DNA from: Kiritimatiellia bacterium
GTDB taxonomy: Bacteria > Verrucomicrobiota > Kiritimatiellia > RFP12 > UBA1067
DNA length: 50,046 bases
Reading direction: 5' to 3'
Assembly: GCA_016284515.1 (NCBI GenBank)
Contig: JAEEOY010000262.1
Coordinates: 1 to 50,046, forward strand
Program-made: the position numbers and the translations under genes
Notes under the pieces: generated by a model
The model's database searches: none
What the model was told of the DNA's origin: nothing
The model's input: the letters and a program-made list of their open reading frames with translations, nothing else
Shown here: piece after piece, positions 7,266 to 13,643 of the stretch
Layout: every line of letters begins with the position of its first letter
Numbering within the stretch: position 1 is the stretch's first letter

Positions 7266-7898
7266 GTGACAAAGCGGCAGGAAATCGCGCAGGAGACGCG
7301 CCGGAAGATCTACACGACGGCGTGTTCGCTCATTGAGGAGAAGGGGTTCGCCAACGTGTCCGTCGAGGACATCACGCGCGCCTGCGGCGTCGCGAAGGGG
7401 ACCTTCTACGTCTATTTCAAGCGCAAGGAGGAGATCATCTTCGAGTGCTGCAAGGAGTGGTTCAGCGACGTGGACCGCAAGGCGCGCGAGCACAAGGGCA
7501 CGATCGTCGAGAAGCTGGCGTTCTACTTCAAGGGCTTCATGGAGGGCGTCACATGCGGCGGCGTGGAGCTCTGCCGTCAGTGGGTGCGTGAGGTGATCAA
7601 CCCCGCCGACTCCCCCGGGGAGATGTGCGGCGGCAAGTATGCATACGACCACAGGCACCTGACGGATTTCCTCAATGACGCGGTGAAGGACGGCTTGCTG
7701 AAGAAGTCGACGCCGGTTGAGGTGCTCGTGCATCTTTTCATGAGCGAACTCTACGGCATGATGACCTGCTGGTGCATGAGCGACACGAAGTTCGATCCGG
7801 GGAAGTGGGTCGGGCGCTTCGCCAAGCTCCAGCTGCCAAACATCCTCGCACCGTATGTTGCCGATACTGCCTCACGCAAAGTTCACGAAGTGCGCTAA
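7266..7898 (+). CDS. TetR-family transcriptional regulator
   Basis: The 210-residue protein has the canonical TetR N-terminal helix-turn-helix: TRRKIYTTACSLIEEKGFANVSVEDIT, then ACGVAKGTFYVYFKRKEEIIFEC, at about 10-60. A ligand-binding helical domain follows (KLAFYFKGFMEGV, VLVHLFMSELYGMMT). GTG at 7266 is preferred because AGGAG precedes it by 8 nt; an upstream in-frame TTG at 7239 lacks such a site. The gene heads a same-strand series of flavoprotein and alcohol dehydrogenase genes, so it probably represses or senses inducers for that cluster. Its 3' end is part of a long inverted repeat (7871-7948). The ligand is unknown. Confidence 0.87.
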   Translation: MTKRQEIAQETRRKIYTTACSLIEEKGFANVSVEDITRACGVAKGTFYVYFKRKEEIIFECCKEWFSDVDRKAREHKGTIVEKLAFYFKGFMEGVTCGGVELCRQWVREVINPADSPGEMCGGKYAYDHRHLTDFLNDAVKDGLLKKSTPVEVLVHLFMSELYGMMTCWCMSDTKFDPGKWVGRFAKLQLPNILAPYVADTASRKVHEVR

Positions 7899-7948
7899 GG
7901 AGAATTTATGAAATAACTACTTTGCGTACTTTGCGAACTTTGCGTGAG
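7871..7948. repeat. Long imperfect inverted repeat with a three-unit 9-nt array
   Basis: CTCACGCAAAGTTC (7871-7884) is a perfect inverted match to 7935-7948, and the next 11 nt still match at 8 positions. The right arm is three tandem 9-mers, ACTTTGCGT, ACTTTGCGA and ACTTTGCGT (7919-7945). The left arm lies within the last codons of the tetR-like gene, so the element may also act as its transcript end. Confidence 0.75.
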
Positions 7949-7982
7949 ACAAGATGTACAACAAACCAAAAGGAGAACAACA

Positions 7983-8567
7983 ATGAACAGAAGGGAATTT
8001 GCCAAGTGCATAGGAGCCGTCGCGGGTGTGGCGGCGATCCACGGTTTTTCATTCGCAAACGAAGGAGAAAAGAAAATGAAATGTGCAGTAGTATACTTCT
8101 CATGGAGCGGAAACACGCGCTTCGCCGCCGAGACGATCGCGAAGAAGACCGGCGCCGACCTCTTCGAGATCAAGGCCGAGACTTCCTACAGCACCGACTT
8201 CCAGAAGTGCTGCGACGAGGCGAAGCCGGAGTGCTACGGGAAGACGCTGCGTCCCATCAAGCCCATCGAGAGACTCGACCTCGCGAAGTACGACCTCGTC
8301 TTCGTCGGCTCGCCGAACTGGTGGGGCACGATGGCTCCGCCCGTGCGCACGTGGGTGTCGCAGAGCAAGGATGCTCTCAAGGGCAAGAAGGTCTGCCTCT
8401 TCCAGACCCACGGCGGCGGCGGAATGCAGCGCGTGGGCAAGGAGTTCGCGGAGACCGTCGGCGATGCGGCGACGGTTCTCTCTCCCAAGGCCTTCAGCGG
8501 CTCGTCGATCAAATCCAACGTCAAGGCGCTCGAGGATTTCGCCGACGAGAGGACGTCCAGTAAATAA
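7983..8567 (+). CDS. Flavodoxin-family protein with Tat-type signal
   Basis: The 194-residue protein starts MNRREFAKCIGAVAGVAAIH, a twin-arginine-like signal, with probable cleavage near residue 25 (GFSFA-NEG). The mature domain is a flavodoxin fold. The phosphate-binding loop is FSWSGNTRFAAETI near 39-52, followed by LVFVGSPNWWGTMAPPVRTWV, the FMN-stacking region with two adjacent Trp, and LFQTHGGGGMQ. Such long-chain flavodoxins carry electrons or act as quinone reductases. ATG at 7983 follows AGGAG by about 7 nt. An internal Met at 33 (KMKCAVVYFS) could produce a cytoplasmic form. The neighbours are redox enzymes of the same cluster. The signal, and therefore export, is an inference. Confidence 0.82.
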   Translation: MNRREFAKCIGAVAGVAAIHGFSFANEGEKKMKCAVVYFSWSGNTRFAAETIAKKTGADLFEIKAETSYSTDFQKCCDEAKPECYGKTLRPIKPIERLDLAKYDLVFVGSPNWWGTMAPPVRTWVSQSKDALKGKKVCLFQTHGGGGMQRVGKEFAETVGDAATVLSPKAFSGSSIKSNVKALEDFADERTSSK

Positions 8568-8599
8568 ACAGGATCGTACTACAACTGAGAAGCACGTCA

Positions 8600-8721
8600 T
8601 TGCTTTCGCTGTTGGGAGTTTTGGAGTTCAGGAGGAAAGTAGTTGCCGTATGAGCGAATTCAATTGCTCGCGCTACGGTCTATAAGCTCCAAAACTCCAA
8701 AACTCCAAGTAGCGAAAGCAA
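8600..8721. repeat. 122-nt intergenic inverted-repeat element with an 8-nt tandem array
   Basis: A 29-nt left arm (8600-8628) is complementary to 8693-8721 apart from about three positions. The right arm contains CTCCAAAA, CTCCAAAA, CTCCAAGT (8687-8710), an 8-nt period mirrored in the left arm as GGAGTTTTGGAGTT. The loop holds a second foldback, CCGTA...TACGG around TGAGCGAATT. It has no ORF and ends 15 nt before the next ATG. It may be a small REP/MITE-like element or a structured 5' leader. Confidence 0.75.
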
Positions 8722-8736
8722 CAAGAAGGGAACAAA

Positions 8737-9360
8737 ATGAAAGTACTGCTCGTCAACGGAAGTCCGCGTGCAAACGGCAACACTGCCCGCGCGCTGAAGG
8801 AAGTCGCCGACACGCTTGCGGCGGAAGGCGTCGAAACCGAGACGGTATGGATTGGCAGCAAGCCCGTCCGCGGATGCGTTGCCTGCTATCAGTGCAAGGC
8901 AAAGAATCTGGGCAGGTGCGTATTCGGCGACGATGCGGCCAACGGCATAATCGAGAAGCTTAAGGACGCGGACGGAATCGTGGTCGGCTCGCCGGTCTAC
9001 TACGGACAGCCGGCGGGCGCATTTCTCGCGCTCTGGCAGCGCATCTGCTTCGCGGGCACTGAGTTCGTCAAGGCGAAGCCCGCCGCGTCCGTCGCGGTTT
9101 GCCGCCGCGGAGGATCGACTGCGGCGTACCAGTGCATGAACATGCCGTTCGAGATGCTGAGCTGTCCCGTCGTAACGTCGCAGTACTGGAATGTGACGTT
9201 CGGGCGCGAGGAGGGCGAGTGCGAACGCGACGCCGAAGGGATGCAGACGATGCGTACGCTCGGGCGCAACATGGCCTGGCTCCTCAAGAATCTCAAGGGC
9301 GGCGACGCAGTCCCCCGCTCCGCGGACGAACCCTGGCAGCCGATGCATTTCATACGCTGA
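8737..9360 (+). CDS. NADPH-dependent FMN reductase / iron-sulfur flavoprotein family
   Basis: The 207-residue protein begins with the FMN phosphate loop MKVLLVNGSPRANGNTARAL. A cysteine cluster with CxxCxxC and a fourth Cys follows (C47, C50, C53, C61), then DADGIVVGSPVYYGQPAGAFLALWQR, the standard second flavin loop. Such proteins are dimeric, flavin-dependent reductases; those with this compact cysteine motif may bind an Fe-S cluster. The C-terminal part (MQTMRTLGRNMAWLLK) is typical of the family. The substrate is unknown. It follows the inverted-repeat element and precedes a paralogue by 45 nt. Confidence 0.85.
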   Translation: MKVLLVNGSPRANGNTARALKEVADTLAAEGVETETVWIGSKPVRGCVACYQCKAKNLGRCVFGDDAANGIIEKLKDADGIVVGSPVYYGQPAGAFLALWQRICFAGTEFVKAKPAASVAVCRRGGSTAAYQCMNMPFEMLSCPVVTSQYWNVTFGREEGECERDAEGMQTMRTLGRNMAWLLKNLKGGDAVPRSADEPWQPMHFIR

Positions 9361-9405
9361 TTGAAAACAGAAAACCATTAATAGAGCGTCCCAGACGATA
9401 AAACA

Positions 9406-9987
9406 ATGATAGACAACAAACCATTCGCGATGTTCTTCAACGCCAGCCCGCGCAAGGGCTGGAACACGTACAAGATGCTCGAGGCCGCCAAGGCCGGCGC
9501 GGAGGAGGCGGGTGCCGTCACCGAACTCGTCAACCTCTACGACATCAAGTTCCCGGGCTGCAGGAGCTGCTTCGCCTGCAAGCTCAAGAACGCAAAGACC
9601 AACGGCGTGTGCGCGCTGCGCGACGACCTCAGGCCGATTCTCGAGTGTGCGCGACAGGCGGACGTCCTTGTTCTCGGTTCGCCGATCTACTTCGGCTATC
9701 CGACAGGCGTTTACCGCGCGTTTCTGGAAAGGCTGGCATTCCCCGTGTACTCGTACCATTACGAGAACGGACAGCCCCTCGTCTGCCGCGACAAGGTGAT
9801 CGAGACCGCGAACATCTTCACGATGAACATTCCGGAAAAGTGGCTGGACGAGTGGAAGTATCCGCAGGTTCTCGAATCGAACACGCAGACGCTCAAGACC
9901 GTCTTCGGCGCATCGGAATCGCTATACGCCTGCGACACATACCAGTTCACCGACTACTCGCGCTACGACGTCACGCTCTTTGACTAG
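9406..9987 (+). CDS. Flavodoxin-family FMN reductase, cut short by an in-frame TAG
   Basis: A paralogue of the preceding gene. It has FNASPRKGWNTYKMLEAAK as the FMN loop, cysteines at C52, C55, C58 and C69 (GCRSCFACKLKNAKTNGVC), and VLVLGSPIYFGYPTGVYRAFLERL. It starts with ATG at 9406. The frame stops at TAG 9985-9987 after 193 residues, but the same frame stays open and family-like for 33 more codons to a TGA at 10087. The product as read lacks the last helix of the fold. Either the stop is a recent nonsense change (one base from GAG, which would give DEAAK), or it is read through. The flavin-binding part is intact. Confidence 0.8.
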   Translation: MIDNKPFAMFFNASPRKGWNTYKMLEAAKAGAEEAGAVTELVNLYDIKFPGCRSCFACKLKNAKTNGVCALRDDLRPILECARQADVLVLGSPIYFGYPTGVYRAFLERLAFPVYSYHYENGQPLVCRDKVIETANIFTMNIPEKWLDEWKYPQVLESNTQTLKTVFGASESLYACDTYQFTDYSRYDVTLFD

Positions 9988-10089
9988 GCGGCGAAGCGCG
10001 CCCACCGCGACGCGCAGTTCCCCATCGACCTCGCAAACGCCCGCGCCCTCGGCAAGCGGCTCGTCGAAAAAACGGTCAAGAAGATATGA
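9988..10089 (+). pseudogene. C-terminal continuation of the FMN reductase beyond the amber codon
   Basis: In the same frame as the upstream gene, 33 codons encode AAKRAHRDAQFPIDLANARA followed by LGKRLVEKTVKKI and a TGA. This is the closing helix expected for this family (FP-IDL--A--LGKRLVE). Codon use is like the neighbours. There is no start codon or ribosome site of its own, so it is the severed end of the preceding gene. Confidence 0.75.
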
Positions 10090-10101
10090 AAGACACAACC
10101 T

Positions 10102-10536
10102 ATGCTGGGAAAAAAGTTCGCGACATTGTGCATATTGCCCCTGGCGGCGGTGTCGGGGTGCATGTCACTCAATGCGCCCGATAGAGTAGACAATTCAAAA
10201 GGAGCTGAAACCATGCAGGTTCGCATTGCAGAACTGGAAATCCTCCCGGAATGGCTCGACGCCTACCTGGAGGCTGCTGGCGAGGTGGGCGCGGAATCGG
10301 TCGCGAAGGAGCCGGGTGTCGTGTGCATCTTCCCGATGCAGAAGAAGGAGTCGCCGACGTCCATCCGCATCGTGGAGATATACCGCAGCGAGGAGGCGTA
10401 CAAGGCGCATCTCGCGACGCCGCATTTCCGCAAGTACAAGGAGGGGACTCCGCACATGATCAAGTCGCTCGAACTTGTTCCGATGCGTCCGCTGGACGAG
10501 AAGGGCATGAAACAGATATTCACCAAGCAAAATTAG
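10102..10536 (+). CDS. Lipoprotein with antibiotic-biosynthesis-monooxygenase (YgiN-like) domain
   Basis: The 144-residue protein has a lipoprotein signal (ILPLAAVSGC, acylated Cys at 20). It is followed by a single ferredoxin-like ABM domain at about 38-130: MQVRIAELEILPEWLDAYLEAAGEVGA, then EPGVVCIFPMQKK, IRIVEIYRSEEAYKAHLATPHFRKYKE. YgiN-type members are cofactor-free quinol oxidising enzymes. The Met at 38 begins where cytosolic homologues start, so a signal peptide seems to have been fused to a normally cytosolic domain. The gene lies between the FMN reductases and an alcohol dehydrogenase (19-nt gap), consistent with a quinone/aldehyde redox cluster. The substrate is not known. Confidence 0.83.
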   Translation: MLGKKFATLCILPLAAVSGCMSLNAPDRVDNSKGAETMQVRIAELEILPEWLDAYLEAAGEVGAESVAKEPGVVCIFPMQKKESPTSIRIVEIYRSEEAYKAHLATPHFRKYKEGTPHMIKSLELVPMRPLDEKGMKQIFTKQN

Positions 10537-10555
10537 TTAACGAAAGGGCAAGCAA

Positions 10556-11722
10556 ATGAACGGAAACTTCACATACCACAACCCGACGCGGCTCCACTTC
10601 GGAGAGAACGCGATGGAATTCCTCAAGGAAGAGCTCGCGGCGTTCGGTCCGACTGTCCAACTGTGCTACGGCGGCGGCTCGATAAAGAAGAACGGAATCT
10701 ACGACCAGGTCGTCGCCGCGCTGAAGGCGGCGGGCAAGACCGTTGTCGAGGATGGCGGCGTCATGCCCAACCCGACGCTCGAAAAGCTGACGGACGGCGC
10801 GGCGAAGGCCAAGGCCAACAACGTCGACCTCATCCTCGCCGTCGGCGGCGGATCGACGATCGACTACGCGAAGGCGGTGAGCGTCTCGGCGTGGTGCGAG
10901 GAGGATCCCTGGCAGAAGTACTTCACGCGCTTCGAGGAGCCGTCCTGCCGCATCATCCCGGTCGGAAGCGTTCTCACGATGGTCGGCACCGGAAGCGAGA
11001 TGAACGGCGGAAGTGTCATCACCAACCACGCCGCTAAGCTGAAGGTCGGCAAGGTGTTCGGCCCTGCGGTCTTCCCGAAGTTCTCAATACTCAATCCGCG
11101 CTTCACGCTTACCGTCCCTCGCCGCCAGATGGTGTCCGGATTCTACGACATCATGAGCCACATCTTGGAGCAGTACTTCAGCGGAACGGACGACAACACG
11201 AGCGACTACATCGCAGAAGGGCTCATGCGCTCGCTCGTCGTCTCCTCCCGCGCGGCGGTGAAGAATCCGGAGGACTACGAGGCGAGGAGCAACATCATGT
11301 GGACCGCGACCTGGGCGCTCAACACGCTCATCGCGATGGGCAAGACGACCGACTGGGAAGTGCACATGCTCGGCCAGGCCGTGAGCGCGCTTACGGACGC
11401 GACGCACGGCATGACGCTCGCCGCGGTGTCGCTTCCGTACTACCGCCTCATCAAGCCGTACGGACTCGCCAAGTTCGTCCGCTTCGCGACGAACGTCTGG
11501 GGCGTCGCGGCGTATGGCAAGAGCGAGACCGAAGTCGCGGACGAGGGACTTGCCGCGCTCGAGGCGTGGATGCGCGAGATCGGCGTCTCGATGAACATCA
11601 CGGAGCTCGGCGCGACCGAGGCGATGATCCCCGAGCTTGTGAAGGCGACGTTCCGCCTAGGCGGCGGCTACAAGCAGCTGACAGAAGAGGAGGTCGCGGA
11701 GATATTCCGCCAGAGCTTGTAA
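10556..11722 (+). CDS. Iron-containing alcohol dehydrogenase, YqhD/BDH type
   Basis: NAD(P)H-dependent group III dehydrogenases of the YqhD/butanol dehydrogenase class reduce short-chain and reactive aldehydes. The 388-residue protein has the start FTYHNPTRLHFGENA, the nucleotide loop LAVGGGSTIDYAKAV at 95-107, and metal ligands D198, H202, H270 and H284 (GFYDIMSHILEQY; EVHMLGQAVSALTDATHGMT). These align with D194, H198, H267 and H281 of YqhD. It is full length, with the ATG at 10556 after GAAAGG. It is the last gene of the tetR-headed series, and the pairing with flavodoxin-family reductases suggests aldehyde or electrophile detoxification. The physiological substrate is inferred. Confidence 0.92.
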   Translation: MNGNFTYHNPTRLHFGENAMEFLKEELAAFGPTVQLCYGGGSIKKNGIYDQVVAALKAAGKTVVEDGGVMPNPTLEKLTDGAAKAKANNVDLILAVGGGSTIDYAKAVSVSAWCEEDPWQKYFTRFEEPSCRIIPVGSVLTMVGTGSEMNGGSVITNHAAKLKVGKVFGPAVFPKFSILNPRFTLTVPRRQMVSGFYDIMSHILEQYFSGTDDNTSDYIAEGLMRSLVVSSRAAVKNPEDYEARSNIMWTATWALNTLIAMGKTTDWEVHMLGQAVSALTDATHGMTLAAVSLPYYRLIKPYGLAKFVRFATNVWGVAAYGKSETEVADEGLAALEAWMREIGVSMNITELGATEAMIPELVKATFRLGGGYKQLTEEEVAEIFRQSL

Positions 11723-11770
11723 TCGTGTTCAAGGATTAGGCCACTTTAACGGGAAAGAACCCTAGTTTAC

Positions 11771-11806
11771 ATAACACGCATTATGCGCATATTGCGCATA
11801 TACACA
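11771..11806. repeat. Intergenic 9-nt-period array with a perfect 8-bp dyad
   Basis: The sequence reads as four 9-nt units: ATAACACGC, ATTATGCGC, ATATTGCGC, ATATACACA. Within it TATGCGCA-tat-TGCGCATA (11782-11800) is a perfect inverted repeat. It lies between two convergent genes and has no ORF. Confidence 0.55.
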
Positions 11807-11828
11807 TAAAACCACGAGAAACGTCAAA

Positions 11829-11870
11829 ATTCGCCTGGATACTGTTTTCTTAAGCGGTATGCAGGCGAAT
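11829..11870 (-). terminator. Hairpin terminator of the hybrid histidine kinase gene
   Basis: ATTCGCCTG (11829-11837) pairs perfectly with CAGGCGAAT (11862-11870). After one mismatch, a further ATAC/GTAT pairing leaves a 14-nt loop. On the minus strand the stem runs directly into TTTT. It starts 5 nt after the kinase stop codon. Confidence 0.65.
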
Positions 11871-11875
11871 CGTCT

Positions 11876-13330
11876 TTAGAGGATTTCCTTGAGGATTTCC
11901 TTGGTGATCGGCTTGAGGATGATGTCCTGGAAACCGTCATTGGCGCAGGTAACTGGCGCACATGCGTCCGCCGTGACAGCATAGACGGGCATATGGCGAA
12001 GTTCCGGAATCTTGCGTATCTCGCGCAGGAGCTGGCGTCCGTCCATGCCGGGCATCATGAGGTCCGTAAAGACAACGTCGAACTTGCTCTTGCGGATATG
12101 TCCAAGCGCCTCTTCGCCACTAGTCGCAGTCTGGACGTTCTTGAAGCCGAGCGCATTGAGGAGCAGCGACATGATGCGGACGTTGAGATGGTGATCGTCG
12201 ACGACGAGGATGTGCTTCTCGGTGCGGAACGGATCGACGATTCGCATCGTGCGCATCTTCTGGGTGCGGATGAACACAGCCTTGCTCTTTTCGTCCGCGA
12301 CCTTGACGTCGTGAAAGACGACAGTGATCGTTGTTCCTGAATTCTTGGGAGAACTGATCTTGAAAGTGCCGTTGAGTCGTTCGACAATGCGTTTGGCGAC
12401 GACGAGGCAGAGCGTTGAACTTCCTGGGCAGGCATTGGGGTCTTTATCTGCGGCTGGATTCATCACCTCGGCGATTTGACTGGGCGTCATCCCGGGGCTC
12501 ATGTCATTGACCTGAAGGGTGAGCTCCCCTTCCTTGAACGACATGCGGATGTCGATGTAGCCCGAGGGCGTATGGCGCACGGCGTTCTCGAGCAGTCTGC
12601 CGAGAACATCCTTGTATGCAGCGCCGGCAAACTGAACAAGCGGTATTTCTCCGGACTTGATTAGGAGCTCGAGATTCTTCGAGCCGGCCGCCTCGGAATA
12701 GGACTCGACGACCTGGAGCGTGGCCTCGGAAACGTTGAACGTCTCGAGCATTGGCTCCCGCACGGAGGAGTCCGGGCTTAGGAGCGTCATAACACCGTCT
12801 ATCGCCGTAAGAAGATTGCGTGCGCCCTGCTCGATCGCCTGCGCCGCCTCACGGGACTGGTCTTGTCCGTTTGCGCCGCGAAGGACCTGCGCATAGCCGA
12901 CGATCGCGTTGAGCGGAGTGCGGACGTCATGGCTGATGGCGGAGAAAAACCTCGCACGCACTTCAGGAGAGACGGGGATGGAGTCAGAAGCAGACTGCGC
13001 CGACTTCGGCTGCGCGACCTCGGCAAAGCAGAAGAGGAATTTCGCGTCGCCGAAGGTGAACGGAATCTTACGGAACGAGAAAACGCGCGACTGTCCATCC
13101 GCGCACTTCAGCTTGCGCTCGACGGTGTAAGGCGCCCCCTTCTCCATCACGTCCGCATCCTCCTTGTCCAGCATCGCGGCGGCCTCTGCCGGAAAGAAGT
13201 CGGCCGTGCGCCTGCCGATGAGTTCGGCCGCGGCGTTGCGGCGGAGAAGACGCGCGAAGGAGTCGTTGGCGTAGGTCATGACGCCTTCGGAATCCTTTAT
13301 GAAAACCGCTTTCTCGTTGAAGTTGTCCAT
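11876..13330 (-). CDS. Soluble PAS-domain hybrid sensor histidine kinase
   Basis: This is a 484-residue cytoplasmic protein with no membrane segment. The order is a PAS domain (about 5-105; YANDSFARLLRRNAAAELIG, then FRKIPF), HisKA with the phospho-accepting His134 in SAISHDVRTPLNAIVGY, and a HATPase_c domain with N box LENAVRHTPSG. The G1 box is unusual (NDMSPGM instead of DxGxG), while the C-terminal GTTITVVF is normal. A receiver domain follows from about 373 with DD at its start, phospho-acceptor D423 (FTDLMMPGMDG), and the late Lys in LKPITK. It may phosphorelay internally; no output domain or partner regulator is adjacent. Its own promoter lies 41 nt upstream and AAAGGG is next to the ATG. 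The degenerate G1 box may affect kinase activity. Confidence 0.9.
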   Translation of the reverse strand: MDNFNEKAVFIKDSEGVMTYANDSFARLLRRNAAAELIGRRTADFFPAEAAAMLDKEDADVMEKGAPYTVERKLKCADGQSRVFSFRKIPFTFGDAKFLFCFAEVAQPKSAQSASDSIPVSPEVRARFFSAISHDVRTPLNAIVGYAQVLRGANGQDQSREAAQAIEQGARNLLTAIDGVMTLLSPDSSVREPMLETFNVSEATLQVVESYSEAAGSKNLELLIKSGEIPLVQFAGAAYKDVLGRLLENAVRHTPSGYIDIRMSFKEGELTLQVNDMSPGMTPSQIAEVMNPAADKDPNACPGSSTLCLVVAKRIVERLNGTFKISSPKNSGTTITVVFHDVKVADEKSKAVFIRTQKMRTMRIVDPFRTEKHILVVDDHHLNVRIMSLLLNALGFKNVQTATSGEEALGHIRKSKFDVVFTDLMMPGMDGRQLLREIRKIPELRHMPVYAVTADACAPVTCANDGFQDIILKPITKEILKEIL

Positions 13331-13370
13331 ACCCTTTCTTTCTCTCCCCTTTCAAGTTAGGTACTTGGAA

Positions 13371-13379
13371 ATTATACCA
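13371..13379 (-). promoter_or_regulatory. Extended -10 promoter of the histidine kinase gene
   Basis: TGG-TATAAT on the minus strand, with the -10 hexamer from 13376 to 13371. This gives a leader of about 35 nt to the ATG at 13330. It separates the kinase from the upstream ilvN-terminated operon. Confidence 0.65.
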
Positions 13380-13397
13380 CAAATTTGCTCAGAATGG

Positions 13398-13643
13398 CTA
13401 AAGTCTCCTCGATGTAACCTCGATGACATTTACCTGGTTGCGCAGCTGCAGGATTATCTGCTGCACGACGCGTTCGGAACCCAGCACGTCGATCTTCATT
13501 CGCGAGACTGTTCCGTCTTCGGTAGGCCCGACGTTCAGTGTCTGGATGTTGTAGCCGCGGCCAGAGATTAGTCCGACAATCCTCGCGAGAACGCCAGGAC
13601 GGTTCTCGACGTAGCAGCTAAGGCGATGGAGTTCCTCTTTCAT
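13398..13643 (-). CDS. ilvN: Acetolactate synthase small (regulatory) subunit, single ACT domain
   Basis: The regulatory subunit binds valine and activates the catalytic subunit. The 81-residue protein is one ACT domain: LHRLSCYVENRPGVLARIVGL, then ISGRGYNIQTLNVGPTEDGT, SRMKIDV, and the closing helix VVQQIILQLRNQVNVIEV. It is close to the short IlvN type (about 96 residues in E. coli) rather than the ~160-residue IlvH type with an extra C-terminal domain. The start codon overlaps the ilvB stop by 4 nt (ATGA), giving coupled translation. It is the last gene of the minus-strand operon. Confidence 0.9.
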   Translation of the reverse strand: MKEELHRLSCYVENRPGVLARIVGLISGRGYNIQTLNVGPTEDGTVSRMKIDVLGSERVVQQIILQLRNQVNVIEVTSRRL

